Below, piece after piece: positions 20,430-34,452 of a stretch of 64,000 nucleotides of DNA. The stretch comes from Unio delphinus (lineage: Eukaryota; Mollusca; Bivalvia; Unionida; Unionidae). Under the pieces are notes generated by a model. The model made no database searches, had not been told where the DNA came from, and was given only the letters and a program-made list of their open reading frames with translations. The stretch is from NCBI GenBank assembly GCA_029339505.1, contig JAQISU010000169.1, positions 7,680,001 to 7,744,000 of the forward strand, given 5' to 3'. Numbering within the stretch: position 1 is the stretch's first letter; each line of letters begins with the position of its first letter. The position numbers and the translations under genes were made by a program.

Positions 20430-22248
20430 TTCAGCGTTCTACCTAAACCAACAATATTCTGTGCAACCACTACAGATTTCCGTCAGAAATGTTCTACCGC
20501 ATCATATCTGCACCGTTACCTTAGTTGCATCTTAAAGACCTCATAGAACTTACTTTTACCAACAAATGTTATCATTTCCACAAAACAAAGTTTTACAATA
20601 GTCGATTGAAAATGAATGATATAGTGATAGTCACACACCGCTTAATAGAAATACCTTTAACAAAATTCATTAGGGATATAACTACTCCTGCTCTTGTTAT
20701 ATTCTGCGAGGAAATGAAGTACTAAAACTACTAATAGTACCAATTATGTAAATAATTAAATCATATATTTAGTATAAATGTACACATTTATTTCAGTTTC
20801 TTGAAAATAGATATGAAAAAAAAAGACAATCCATTGAAATAAAGGTACAAAATAGAGAACACACTGATATCTGTATGAACAACTCATTTTAGAGTTTGTA
20901 AGCGGTTGAGATATAAAAATGCTCAATTGTTAGAAGTATGCATTATGGAGCTAGTAAAGGGTGGCGAAGATTGTGGCAATCTTCTTTCGTAACATGCTAG
21001 TGAAAAAAGTTTTAGTAGATGATTTGGTGGCTGTGATGGTATAGGTAGTGATAGTGAAGGTGAAGAAGAAGAAGAAGAAGAAGAAGAAGAAGAAGAAGAA
21101 GAAGAAGAACAACAACAACAACAACAACAGCAAGAGGAGAAGGAGGAGGAGGAGGGGGCGGCAATTTGCTAGGAAGTTAGCAAATAAAAAAATTAAAGAT
21201 CAGATCTCATTTGTCGCACAATACAATATTTACAGTTTTACAAATGAACTCAATTTCATTCCTTCATACATGTATCTAATATAGGGTTCTGGTATATGCA
21301 GCATGAAATGGCGTCAAAAAATGATATAAAATGCGAAACTAATAAATACTCCACCGCGGAATAAATACCCCACCACAATAAAACAAAATTAAGATGTTTA
21401 CTTAAAGTGTGATATTTTCTGTTAAATATAATTATCATCCGCATGGATTGTTATTGTGATAAGCATATGAAGTGTATAAACATGCAATTAAATATTTATA
21501 ACAAGGGCGGATTAAACCTTTAGCGTTTCTAAAGATTCCAGTGACATTAACAATCCTGCAATTTGCATACCTTGAACATCATGGTGATGATATTGAGTGT
21601 CAAACAGACCGCTCGATAATATCACATATTTTATTTAAGTAAATAATCAAGTATAAGATAAACCGCCTTGTGTAACATCAACGAGACAAGATATGTAGAC
21701 CCTATGTAAACCTGTTATTGAGGTTTCTTTGTCTCTCATTATCGACGTCGACTGTTAACGCTTTGTCAACTTTCATTCCGACAATAAACAAATAATTAAA
21801 AAAATAAATAAACAAGTGTGTCAACGTGTTGTCCACTTTAGACAGTAAATAAATAAATAAATAAATAAATTTAAAAAAATCAATAAATAAACGCGATGAA
21901 ATGTTTTAATGACATCATAATTTCATCAAATAGGAGCAATGAATACCACAAATAGTTTAAAACATGAACGAACTCGCAATTCTAAATGGTCGTCACTGAT
22001 AAATGAAGCTGGAAGTTGGTTATGATGATCTTAGTGAAGCAAGCCAGATTATAAATAAATTCTTTTGAATGGGAAAGAAACGTAGTTTACCCACCCCCAA
22101 CCGATAAACACACATGTCACAAAAGGTAAATAAAGCGAGAATCCCCAAACCGTTAACTGAATACATCATATATTTTGTTTGATTTCAATGATTTCAGTGT
22201 AGCTTTCTTGGACTTTCGATGATGTTCATGATACATTTCTTATCTACA
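18981..22248. other. Host intergenic DNA upstream of the homeobox gene
   Basis: I see no gene. It contains (AAT)n at 20376-20430, a polypurine tract (GAA)n with (CAA)n at 21054-21165, and (AAAT)n near 21847-21870. The short ORFs lack homologous features. Confidence 0.5.
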
Positions 22249-22581
22249 AACCACTCCGGTAGCCTAGTGGTTAGAGTGTACGCCTCGGGAGCGGGAGGTC
22301 ATGGGTTCGATCCCCGGCCGAGTCATACCAAAGACTTACAAAAATGGTACTAACAGCTGCCTCACTTGATGCTCAGTATTAAGAGGTTAGTGTTAGGACT
22401 GGTCGGCCAATGTGTCAGGATAATGTGACTGGGTGGGACATCATGATACATGTCTGCGGCATGATGCCCCAGTGCTAGACTTCACTATAAACTGCCTCAC
22501 TGCAGACATCGCAGCAATATGACTGAAAAATTGTTAAAGCTACGTTAAAAATCCTAATCAATCAATCAATCAATCAATCAA
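22249..22581 (+). repeat. tRNA-derived SINE, full-length copy 1
   Basis: The head carries a tRNA-type promoter: box A-like TAGCCTAGTGGTTAGAGTG and box B-like GGTTCGATCC. The body (CATACCAAAGACTTACAAAA, CAGCTGCCTCACTTG, TGACTGGGTGGGACATCATG) and the tail (ATGACTGAAAAATTGTTAAAG, then (AATC)n) follow. Perfect 11-bp target duplications, TCTTATCTACA, flank it (22238-22248 and 22582-22592). This SINE type is familiar to me from mollusc genomes. Confidence 0.9.
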
Positions 22582-22592
22582 TCTTATCTACA

Positions 22593-25221
22593 TCATCGAT
22601 TCTTTTGTAATGAAAACTTTTCATAGAGATCAGAGCCATCAGCATGCTTACAAGATATTCCATTCCATTGCAAGAGATATCAACTTTTCTGGTTTTGTTC
22701 TTGCTGGAGACAGCGAGGCAGAGTGGGTTTGGTGACGACAGTCTTTATTTATATAGACTGAATTAAGAAAATTAACGATTCAATAAATGATATGCATATG
22801 TTGATTTCCAAATTTGAAAGGTGTTCCAGACTAAACAAGAGCCAATGTATCATAGAAAGGAGACAGAAGAACGTATCTTTGTAATTTAAGGTTTTCATTG
22901 GATGAACATGCTCTAATTTCATCGTATGATGTTTTACCGATATACAAATAGCCGTTCTATCCTTGACACGGATGTGGAAATGGCATATAGTAATCCCCTT
23001 GTAGTCCGTGCGCACGTACATCCACTTCGGTATGACGGTAGGGCATTCTTTTTCCGTAAACAAAATTTATTGTCGCAAGATACATAAAATTACTCAGTTA
23101 AGTTATGTTCTCTTTACTAGTGGATGCGCCTAAGATACGTTTCATACTACGAATTGTTGTCATCACATACGGATTAAAAGTTTGTCACCAGGTTTAGCAA
23201 AACCTCGACAATGTCGTTCTTTTATCGCAAGAACAAGTCCATAAACTGTTGTTATCGATTTAGCGGCTAAATCAGTCAATCTGGCTTAAGGAAACATTGC
23301 ATCGAGCCTCAGATAGCATAGTTTACCAGTGGCCTTTTAAACCTTCTCTATCCTATCATTGGCATTAATGATTACAGTTTTAATTCCACAAATTCCTAGA
23401 CAAATATGGGTAGCATTCCCTGGTTGCCGATGAGAATGGATCCAGCGGCCATTGAAGTGGCCACGGTTTGGCGGAAAGACGCGAGATAAAACTGGCCTAA
23501 CTTCATTTAGCTTGACCACAAATATCTCTGTTGTCGTTTTGTTTTTCACTCTTTCTTCTGGAAATTTGATTTAAGTGCAATTTTCTCAAGTGGATCAATT
23601 GTTTGAGTGTTTACAAACGCTGTTTCGGGGCTATCCACTTTAAATTGCACCAGCCACTGACAAATAAACACCAGGAAGAACGTTTGTGAATATTTTAAAT
23701 TATCATGCGTCTGTATTTCTCTCCGGTTTTTAATAATGTCGTGCTTATCTTATGAAGTCAAATAAACATTCATTAAATGTCATAAATTAGAGTTAAAAAG
23801 AGATCAGAAAAAGCTAAAGCCTGCATAATCATACGCGCCACTCCCGACCACGCCAAATCACACTTCCCCCAAGGGTACTGAATCCGACTTCTTAGATTGT
23901 TAAGCACATTTTCTAACGATCTTCGTTGTAATTTTTAGGTCAGACGAGTGTCAAAAACCTAAAAAATGACATTTAGTATAACTCATACATGTACGCGCAA
24001 TTCGACCAACGGACATTCAGTTGTGTTCTCTTTATCGGGGGTGGGTGGATTGGAGAGTGGGTGGCAGGTATTATGATATCTGAACAATATGAAACAAAAG
24101 GAGACTAATGGGCATACACTTAAGTGTTTATTGCATGTGGAACGTAAGAGAGAATCGAGATTAAAGATAAAGACAGACATTAGGCCTGCATACGAAACAG
24201 ACGCATATGGAATGATGTAATAGATTCTGCCACAATCTTCACCCATAATGGATGTCCTACAATACGATTCTGCGCGTTTCAGTCTAGTGTTACCCGTCAA
24301 AGGGTAGGAAAAATCCGTAGATTATAAACTTCCGTATCTAGATGCCATAACAATTCGTATAAAACGCACGATCTTAAGTTACAGAACCATTATAGCATTA
24401 CATTCCAAATTCCGGATACAGATTATTTTCCCTGTTCTACGAATATTACTACTACTAATAATAAAAATAATAATAATGTAATTCATTTGGAGTATGCGCG
24501 TTTGGTTATACGCCCCGTTTTAATGAATTTTTAGATTTGTGTGGTTACTTGTCCGATTACTGCAATTCGGTGTAATGGAAATATTCCTTAGCCTCCTTAG
24601 CCGCAAAATACTAGGTGCAAACGCCACAGACTGAAATGTTAGTGAGTTTACGTGATGCCATGATTCACTAGCAGTTAATTCAGGTTAAAACCGAATGAGT
24701 GTCCCTGGAATACCATAGTCCCTATTAAAATATAGTGGTGTACATTGGTGGTATCACTGGAGTTACGGTATTTACGGTAGGGAACCGGTAAATTATACAA
24801 AGGAATAAATAATATGGGACTCGGCAGATACTGTTTATGTCGCCATGGTGGCAAATCTCATGCAGTTGTACTAGCGAAATTTGCATGTAAAACAAACTGA
24901 CCGGCCTAAGGTGGCGGAGTTAAAATAGTTCAATGTGTTACTAAGGGGATAGTTGAATAGTTTTAACGGCGTAAGCTGCTGGCTATACAGAAACCTAACG
25001 AAGAGAAACTATGCGGTTGTGCGGTTGATAGATATTTGGCAGGTTGCGAGATATATGGTCTTGCATTGATTCAATTTATATACAGAACGGACACGTCGGG
25101 CTTTCAAATTGACAACTGAAGTTTTATGGAAGTCTTGGGAAATTTGGGGTAAATTTATTACTTCTAGCGGGAATTGCGCCAGAGTTTGACAACCACTCGG
25201 TCAAGTAAAGACCCCTGTCTT

Positions 25222-25270
<49 letters not shown>

Positions 25271-27639
25271 CAACAACAACACTACTACTATTACTAACAA
25301 CAACAACAAGAAAACGGACAGCAGCACATACCGTCACGTGGGGATCATCTTAGTACGCACGCAAGCATTGTCAAATGGAAACAAAGCACCCATGACCTAA
25401 CTGGAAAATCCGTGCGTGAAGTGACAATTAAAGTTTAGCAATAAATACTATCCTACGAAAGTCCTGGTATTTCAACTTTTGCTAAAGATTTTAAACTGTC
25501 TGTCAAAAAAAATCATTGTCATGTCAACTTTAAACAAATATGTGGAAACAGAGATGAAAAATCGGCTTAAATGAGATTGTCATGTCAACTTTAAACAAAT
25601 ATGTGGAAACAGAGATGAAAAATCGGCTTAAATAAGATGTCCGATTTATGCATATGTTGATCAAAATTATCGGCCCTATCGGAGCTTGTAAAACTCGGAT
25701 AAACGTTGCAATATTATTTTATGACATGTACAAGAGCGATGATCCACAATGATAAAGAAGTATTCCATCCCGAAATATTTTCATATAAATAAGCTGTAAG
25801 TAAATCATAGTGGCCTAATACCTGATTTATGCCATTGTGAAAAAACTTTGATTTTGAGAATGAACAAATTCAGAAAAGAGTAGCACACTCTAATTCTCCA
25901 AAACTATCGGTATAATAAGACATCTCTATGCAGTACGTCATTCTGATACTAAAACATACATATCCATTTTTTATCTGTAAGATCTTATGAACTAAGCAGC
26001 TAGATTACGATTTTTAGTGTTTTTATTAGTGATTCAGCAAGAACTATGTCTTCAGAAAATGGTCTTTTTGCTTTCAAGTTAGTCTGAGACGAGGAAACAT
26101 TTGCCTACTGTTATGAATCAAGGTACGCGGTTATTAATTTCACTTTCAGTGCATAACCACAAACTTCGTCGAACAGTAAATCTATCGGATTAACATACAA
26201 CCTTATCCACACTATATTTCATGATTGTCATATGAATAATATTTGGAAAGATTCTGTTTTTCTCCTATTTTTGTCTTTTGCAGATAGTCGTATATTCACC
26301 TATACTTCCGATTAACATAAACTTGCGTAAACATAATTTCCGTAGACCATTCATAAACTATTGTCTACTCAGCTGCCGTTTTCTTTAGTCTATGATATTG
26401 TAGACCCTCCGATTTTTTGTAGGGTCAGACTGGTCCCCCTTCTTTGACCTTGGAACCGCTCTTAAATTTTCCTCTATCTCGATGTCCGTAGAATAACAAG
26501 TCTAGAACCTGGGCCTGTTATCTAATGTTTTAGAACATTTTTGTTTTTTTGGTCGATTGTTAAAACTTATGAGTAAAGAAAATGATTTAAATACCTCTTT
26601 AGCTTCAAACCATAACTTTTTACCCCAATTAAAAAATTATTGAGGTTTAAAAATTAATTATCAACTGAAGCATTCCACCAAAATTCGAACTTGTAGTGTT
26701 TAATCTTATATAGTAAAATTTTTTAAAATATTGTTTTTTTTATTCCCAGTCATTAAGACATAAAATTTAAATGTGTATCCTCTAAATTTCAAATAGCCTT
26801 ACCTGTAACTGGTAAATTAATTATTTAAGCGGAAAACAGTACTATTTACGAAAGTTCAAAAACAACAATACGATGATAGAATACAAACTATGATGTGTTT
26901 TTTTAATTAACAAAATACCCCAACATTTCGTTAAATAAAAACAAAACAAGGAAAAGGCAGCACTCGAATTTTGGTGAGACTGCTTCAAAATATAGCGGTG
27001 TTCTCTGCTATAAATAAATGCCATCTAAGATAAATCATGTATATGCCTTAGAAAATTAGATGATATACAATAATAGCAAGTATGTTTAAGACCTTAATGA
27101 CTAACAGTAATTTTAAACAAATATATTTACTTGACACAAAAACGTACTGATTGGTCTGTCCTAGGATTGAAATCATCACGACTTATTCTCTGGGCGACAA
27201 AAAAATAAGAATTTTGTAAATTACTATTTTATTGTTTGTAAATTGATATCCTTCATTTTCAGACTGATTAACAAAAAGTCATCATAAATAATTGTTTCCC
27301 AGTCAAATGAAAGATCATTGTGGTATTTGAAATAATTTTCATATGTACATGTTCGGGGAATAAAAACATCTACTATTGAACATCAAGTATAATTAAGAAC
27401 TGTGGGTTTTATTCGTAAGCAGATTTAGAGACAATAAATGTAGACCTTCCTGGTAATTTTTTTTTTGTCGGTATCTTTAAATGCATGCTTAGAAATCTTT
27501 TGAAAGATTATTATGTGAGATTAGTATGTGTGCTTCCATCCATCTCAGTCAAAGAATGCTACAGAAATTATAATAAATCTCATATTGTTGTTATTGTTGT
27601 AGGGTTTATTACCATTTTTCAGTACTGGATATGCTATAC
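22593..27639. other. Host intergenic DNA
   Basis: No gene is supported. It contains a 61-bp perfect-looking tandem duplication (25515-25575 and 25576-25636) and (AAT)n/(CAA)n at 25222-25310. Confidence 0.5.
25515..25636. repeat. 61-bp tandem duplication
   Basis: Two adjacent near-identical 61-bp units start with ATTGTCATGTCAACTTTAAA and end with AATCGGCTTAAAT. Confidence 0.9.
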
Positions 27640-27835
27640 ATGGCGGCCAGTATTAATGGTGGAGGAAGAACCCGGAAAAATCCCCGGAAAGAACCACCGA
27701 CCCACGAGAAGCTACTGACAAGCTTTCTCACATACCCACATTGGCCGAATCTGAGACTCGAACTCACGCAGGCCGAGGTGAGATGGCACCGATCCGTAAC
27801 GGAGAGCGCTTTAAGCCCACTCGGGGCCCCCAATC
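27640..27835 (-). repeat. Second SINE-like dispersed repeat
   Basis: On the minus strand it has tRNA-like boxes (CGAGTGGGCTTAAAGCGCT and GAGTTCGAGTCTCAG), and the body contains GGAAAGAACCACCGACCCAC in plus orientation. The ORFs on both strands here are shadows of this repeat. I recognise the style from bivalve genomes but cannot name the family. Confidence 0.55.
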
Positions 27836-30800
27836 TCATATTGAACTTTTAAATTATTTTGATTGATATTTTACCCACTTTACTTAGAGCTATCGGGACT
27901 ATAACATTCTCTTGTGTTCTGACAATTTTTTTTTGTATATAGAAGGAACAAATAAATAAAAAATGTGTTCAAAATATATTTTATCTGTGATGTATTGTTA
28001 TTTGCGATTATAAATTTTTTACAATCTTTTATGCTGATGTAATGGTATCATTTATCTTTCTTGTCATATTGAAATGACTATGTAATCAAGTCTTTTTCTG
28101 TCTCAGTTATTCTGACCAGTTTGATGTAGTTTCAATTTCACCTCTGCTGTCTCGCACTTCCAGCATTTCATAAATATTTACATAGATATCAAATTCAATT
28201 AAAATATCCTCAATTTGTCCTCAGATAATGACTATTACCTTAATCATAATTTGATGACATATCTACAGTTGATGTATCAAAGTACCGAGAATACTTATGT
28301 CTTGGTGTGTGCGTTGAAGTGATAATAATTTATCTTAGATGGTGTAACGTCTCCCTTTAAGTAAGACGGGTAGTTAACTGGATTCAGCTACATTATCTAG
28401 GGAATCACCTCCCTCGAGTGTGTGTGAAAGATAGAATATCAACAGATAACTGGGCAAGATTACTGGGAAGAAATAATGCAATACAAGCCCCCTTAGACAA
28501 GAAAATAAATAATTTAATCAAACAAATAAATAGCGGTATATGTAATTTAAATTCAACTCAAATGATATCAACGGGATTAAATAGCAGTGTCTAATCTTGA
28601 CTTATTTCATCATCATAATGAGTGGTGAAAAGTGTGCAATGTCCACAAATGATTGCATCACCTTCCTCTCGACCATATTCCAATATTTCATATTTCCTTG
28701 AGTCTTCCTTGTCCTTCTTGGACTTCATAGATTTTACTCTGTACTCATTAATTACCTCTTTCAGACTTCACTTGTCATTTTTCCCTTTCCAGACTCACTA
28801 GTCACTTATCTTCTTTTTTTGGACTATGTCTTCTGATTGTTGAGTCCCCTCTTCCTCGGAACATTATTTCCTTAAAGGACAAAATTATCCCTAAATTGCT
28901 ATATGTACCACTTTCTAGATGTACATGTATATAAAATTCATTCATTTCCATTACTCAGAATACACACCTTTCAGACACTGCGTACCTTACCATAAATTAC
29001 GTGACCTCTAATTTTAAATAAAATTTACCATATGCTACTACATATTCAATTACTATTGCATAAAATTCAGATTCTTATTCACTTCCAGATTATTTAAACA
29101 TTACAAAAGCAAATATAATAGGTAGTTATTGTTAACTCATGATAATCTGTATCGTCCTAACACAAAAAAAAAATTATTTCATATTTATTCATATAACCCT
29201 ATAATTCTTGCACATATGAGCATTTGGATTGCATGCAATCAATCAATCCTGCTAATAAATTAATGAGTGAAAAATTAAAAGTTAAATTGCACACAACTCT
29301 AGCCTCGACACATTTCCATGAAACTGAATAAATGATACATAATATGGAACCTAGTCAATCAAACAAATTTGCACAATTCTAACAATCAAAAAATAGAATA
29401 TTACGTGAAATTAAAATTGCATACCTTAATGCTGTTAACTTTAGAAACTGTGTGTCCTAGCACTAAAACCTGTTTTTTCCCACAAAACAGCCACCTGGTA
29501 CCTCCATTGTTTAATGAGGAAAGCACTATCTTTTCCTATCGATCCCATGGAGCCAACCTTCTCTGTCTCAGAAAATTTTGAACTAAAGAATTTCAACCAA
29601 GGTTGTCACTTTAAATCCACATTACTTCCAAGATGTACACCTTAATTTCGGCCAATCACAAGCACATTTTTTAAAAAAAATTCCTAAGACAATCATTTGT
29701 TTTGCAGTCAGAATCTCTGAACTACATTATTAACTTTTCCTTTGCAGATTGACTATTTGACAGGGATCGAAAGTTCAGATTTCTCTTCCTAAAACCCTTT
29801 TTAAGATATCCAGTCAATTTCATTGAATCAGACCACTGACCCTTTGAAATTTTAACTGATATGGATAAAATAACGAATAAAGGTTAAAATTACCCTTCCC
29901 AAATACTGCCCTGATCTAAATGTAATAACATCATAATGCTCAGTATTCAACTTTAAAGTTCATTGCTTATTCAAAATTTGATACTTTGCAGATGGGTGGA
30001 AGATCATAATTCCAGACATATTGCTATTCATGTCCCTTTTTACATAGTGCTTTAAATGGACTCCAACTGAGCTATACTGTCACCAAACTGCAAATTGTTT
30101 AGAATGATATTCCTCAAATATGGTTCAATGTAATTAAAAAATTTACAAAAATCTTGAATGTTTCTGCCATAAAATCTGCACCTGTTAAAATTCCTTTTAA
30201 ATTAATTGTCTCTGAGTAATAATTCTTTTAAATTTTTATATCTTAATTATTCTTTTGGTTGAAAGCCATTAAAACGGTTAAAGTGGTTGTTTTGTTCTCA
30301 CCTTTTTTTTTATAACTCAAGAACTATTTAGCTTTTAGTAGGAGCATTTCCATATAATTCTTTTTTAATATTAATATTTAACTATTTATTCTTTGACCTT
30401 TATCATAAATTTCTTCAACATGCCCACTTGTCTGTAATTTTCTTCTGGATAAAGTTACAATGGATGTATACTGCCAACTTAATGTATCTAGTAGAAGGAC
30501 AATTTGTTTTACACCATATCTTTATTTCTACTCTGCAACTGAACTTTAATCTGCATATTGCATACATATGGTAACCATTTTAAGAAAATGTTGTGTTAGT
30601 TGTACAATTTAAGAAATATTTTGCTTTGGATGTCTATTTTATGTTTTGCATGTTACTGCTAGGTGAGCATACAGCTGACTATCATAGTGACTCTTGTTCT
30701 TCATCAACACATACTGTTTTTTTTTAATTGCATGTCTTGTTTTAAATTTCATAATTCTAGTGCTTATGCAGATTTTTATCATATACATGTAATATATAGG

Positions 30801-31679
30801 AGATGTTTTTCTTATATAGTGACTTTGTATAGACAGTAAGATAGTTTTCAACTGCAATGAAAAATAGTTATGTTATTAAAGGCAACAACCAAACCATAGG
30901 CTGTAGTTTTTAAATCTATGCTACATGCCTACACCAATGAATGTGCTCACTATAAAATTACCTGTGTAGTAACATACTAATATATAAAAGAGATGATTGT
31001 AAAGCACTCTCCTAAATAAAAAGCATAGGTTTGGCATTTTTTCAGTAAGAATTCCAACTGTCAAATGGAACCGTTATGGCGATGCATTGTACATGTATTT
31101 GAAACTAGCAGAGAGAAAGATTAATACAGAATGCAATTATAGATTTTTGTCTGCAAATCTAAATCAGTTTCCCAGCCTTATTAAATGATGGAGACTGAAG
31201 TAAAATATTTTGCCAAAGCAATAAGAAAAAAATATTTCATATATGTAAATGGCATGATTGCATTGGCTTATTGTCAAATAGCCAAAACCTGAATGGAATA
31301 TAACATTTATCTGTAAAACTCCTTCATCTTGGGTGACAAGGATGTGCTGAATTGTATGCTGAAAAATGGTGTTAAACATCCAACAACAACAACCTATAAA
31401 AATCATACAAGATACTTTATTACTTGTAATTTCCATGGAGAACATAAATACACAAACAGTCTATTTTATTTGTTAATTTAAATTATTGATGTCTGTGTTA
31501 CAATAGGGATTTTAAATGACAACAAAAAAAGCATGATTTGTCTAGCGATTTCAATTTATCAGCAACTTAAATAAAATATTGGATCATTAGATGTTATGTT
31601 CAATATAATTCTTTGCTACTGACTTGCTGTCCCTGTATAATGTCTTTGAGACCAAATATACTTTATCTGCTTTCTTTTC
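27836..31679. other. Host intergenic DNA
   Basis: Very AT-rich, with no exon that I can support on either strand. A T-rich low-complexity zone lies near 28650-28830. Confidence 0.45.
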
Positions 31680-31912
31680 ACCAAAGACTTATAAATTGGC
31701 AATAACAGCTGCCTTGCTTGGCACTCAGCATTTAGAGGTTCATGTTAGCACTCATTGGACAGATTTCCAGACAATGTGACTTGGAGGGTCATGATGCTGC
31801 ATGTCTGTGGCATGATGCCTCAGTGCTAGACATGATTATAAACTACAACACTGCAAAAATCATTGCAATATAACTGAAAAATTGTTAAAGCTATGTTCAA
31901 AATACACACACT
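31680..31912 (+). repeat. SINE, 5'-truncated and diverged copy
   Basis: The body of the SINE at 22249 is recognisable from ACCAAAGACTTATAAA to AACTGAAAAATTGTTAAAGC, without the tRNA-like head. Confidence 0.75.
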
Positions 31913-31969
31913 TTCCTTTTAAGAAAAGATAATTATTTCTAATGTTGGCTCTCAATAAGTTATATATAT

Positions 31970-32505
31970 GATGATTAGTTGGGGCTTTTAATGCGGGTGG
32001 GGGTAAGCTCTGTGTGTTTATGATGAGTGTTGTGGGATTTTAAAGGTGGAGGTAGGGTCTAAGGTCTGTGTGTTTAATATGATTATTACTGGCTTTTATT
32101 GGGGTATAAAATCTGTATGTTTATGATGAGTGTGATGGGATCTTATCCAGGTGGGGTATAGGCCTTTGTTTATGAAGAGTTTTATAGACTTTAGGGGTGG
32201 TGGTGTGTAATGTCTTTGAATTCATGACAAGTATTATGGACTTTTATTGGGGGTGGGGTGTAAGGTCTGTGTTCATGAGTAATATGTGCTTTGATGGTGT
32301 AGGGTGGCTTACAAAGTTTGTGTTTTTATGATGATTATTATGGGGTTTTATTGGGGTGGGTTATAAAGTCTGTGTGTTCATGAAGAATATTATGGGGTTT
32401 TATTGGGGTGGGTTATAAAGTATGTGTGTTTATGATGATTATTATGGGGTTTTAATGAGGTGGGTTATAAAGTTTGTAGGTTCATGATTAGTGTCATCGA
32501 CTTTT
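31970..32505 (+). repeat. Degenerate ~50-bp minisatellite
   Basis: About ten irregular units share TTATGGGGTTTTATTGGGGT and GGGTTATAAAGTCTGTGTGT, followed by TTCATGA or TTTATGA. The array lies downstream of MOCS3. Confidence 0.7.
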
Positions 32506-32999
32506 ACTGTTCCTGAAGAAAGAGCTTTGTATGATTTATTTATTATTAATGCTGGTGGAGGTGGCAGATGGGTGGGTGGACAGGGTAGTTGGTTTTAAAA
32601 ATATGCCAGTACCACAAGTGCCCTAAAGGGTTCACACACTGCATACTGACTATTTTATTGTTGCTAATTTTGCAACTTTCAGTGAAATATAAATTTTAAA
32701 TATCATAAAAAGTTTTTAATATTAGGCAATATTTACTAGAATACAAGATTCAAGTACAAACAAATAAACCTAAAACTATCCATAATACTGACAAATTGAT
32801 ATAAAAATGTGCTAGTAAAAAAGCTTTGCTGTACTTAACCATTAAAAGCATGAATAACTTTATAATTTGCTGGGATGATTGATGTTTCATATACTAGTTA
32901 AGATTAATGTAAATCAACCAAAGAGACATAAGACTAAAGAAGAATGGCTGCCTTTTAGATATCTGATCAGTTTGTAGAAGTGTGTGAGATTTAGATATT

Positions 33000-33268
33000 T
33001 TAACGTAGCTTTAACAATTTTTCAGTCATATTGCTATGATGTCTGCAATGGGGTATCATTTTGCAGACATGTAGCATGATGTCCCACCCAATCACATTAT
33101 CCTGACAACAGGCCGACCAGTCCTAACACTAACCTCTTAATGATGTATGCCTAGCAACACAGTTGTAAGTCCCATTTTTTGTAAGTCTTTGGTATGTCTC
33201 AGACAGGGTTCAAACCCATGACCTCCTGCTTCCGAGGTGGATGCTGTAGTGACTCTGCCATTGGAATG
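33000..33268 (-). repeat. SINE, reverse copy next to the MOCS3 stop
   Basis: The tail-to-head order (TTTAACGTAGCTTTAACAATT, then CAGACATGTAGCATGATGTC, then CCCATGACCTCCTGC) shows a minus-strand SINE. Its head ends only a few bases before the MOCS3 stop codon at 33272-33274, so the gene's 3' untranslated region probably starts in it. Confidence 0.8.
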
Positions 33269-33271
33269 GTC

Positions 33272-33522
33272 TCAGTATGTAGGAAATGTTGGATCTACTT
33301 GTTTTGCCCATGCTGTCAGTCCACCCACTATATCTTTTATATCAACATTAAATTCCTTTAGAATAGTCTGTAATCTTCTTGTGGCCAACTGAGAGTCATT
33401 TCCCCTTCTGCAAACAACTATCACAGGAACTTTCTCATTCAGCCTCATTTCAGACAGGGAACGTACCTGACCCTCTATTTTTTCTATGCTCTGTTGTTTC
33501 TCCACATGGTCAATGGGAATAT
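33272..33522 (-). CDS. MOCS3: MOCS3 last exon, C-terminal rhodanese domain
   Basis: The exon encodes the end of the rhodanese domain: NIPI-like start, then [21 protein letters not shown] with the persulfide-carrying Cys, [10 protein letters not shown] and the terminal PTFPTY, all typical of adenylyltransferase/sulfurtransferase MOCS3. MOCS3 adenylates and thiolates URM1 (tRNA thiolation) and the small molybdopterin synthase subunit in the cytosol. The acceptor is CTAAAG at 33523; the exon starts with two bases that complete a split codon. The stop is at 33272-33274. Confidence 0.92.
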
Positions 33523-33668
33523 CTTTAGCATGTTAAGAAATACATATTTAAATGTACAATACGATTATTTATACTTAATGTAAATATTTAGAATGCCAAT
33601 GACAGTAATGAATACCCATCCCATGGTACAACATTAGGATCATATATGCTTAGAAAAAGTACCTAAGG

Positions 33669-33750
<82 letters not shown>
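33669..33750. repeat. (AT)n microsatellite in a MOCS3 intron
   Basis: About 40 uninterrupted TA units. Confidence 0.95.
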
Positions 33751-33753
<3 letters not shown>

Positions 33754-34352
33754 CATTCCAAGACTTTTGTACCATGCCTGTACAATAGGTGAAACAGCAC
33801 ATCAGCAAAATGCTAGCTATATGGTGCCATTAAAAGTTCTGCTCTAATAATGTAAAGAAACTTTAAACAAACTAGCATATACACTTGCATGCACTAGAAC
33901 AAACAACACAGTATATGGTCTGTGACTACATCTGTGTCAATGTCTTCTGCACTTGGACTAACTTATAAATGAATTCATTTGGAAGTAAAAATGTTAGAGG
34001 AATCAGACTGCCTGAAAACTCTAATGTAAATCAGAAACTGGTTGTTAATGAGAATTTTATTTCCCTTCTGGACATTAAAAATAAAAATAAATAAGACTCA
34101 AAAGATTGTATTTGTCATTCTAAGACTAGAAATGTACTGCTAAAAAACCTGTAATTTGTCCTTCATAATTTGTCCAAAATTTGGGACAAAATGTGCCAAA
34201 TTTTAGTTGCCTGAGAGAACATCCAGTGTCCATGGTTGATGAACTGGTGCATTTCCTTGTGATAAATAAATGTAGCTTATGTAAGACTTTGAAAAAAGTG
34301 GAAAATTATTTGGCTGTAGACTCTGTAATGATAGGCTAAATAGCAAGGATAC

Positions 34353-34452
34353 TGAGACAAGGGTAGGGTAGCTGGCAAATGTCCAGTTCCACTGGCTGTC
34401 TGACATCCACCAGTACATGCGGTGTCCCTTCCTTTAACAGAATGTTGTATTC
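34353..34452 (-). CDS. MOCS3: MOCS3 exon, start of the rhodanese domain
   Basis: It encodes EYNILLKEGTPHVLVDVRQP and VELDICQLP, matching the DVR..E..IC.LP core of MOCS3 rhodanese domains. The acceptor is TTTTGCAG (34453 side). The donor CA/GTATCC is the best match to consensus and gives the right phase for the next exon, but it adds one residue compared with most homologues; a GTCTCA donor 7 bases earlier is the alternative. Confidence 0.88.

Noticed and set aside
20951..21284. Poly-Lys/poly-Phe ORFs
   Set aside because: They are translations of the (GAA)n tract.
27485..27852. Several ORFs on both strands
   Set aside because: They fall in a SINE-like dispersed repeat with tRNA-type boxes.
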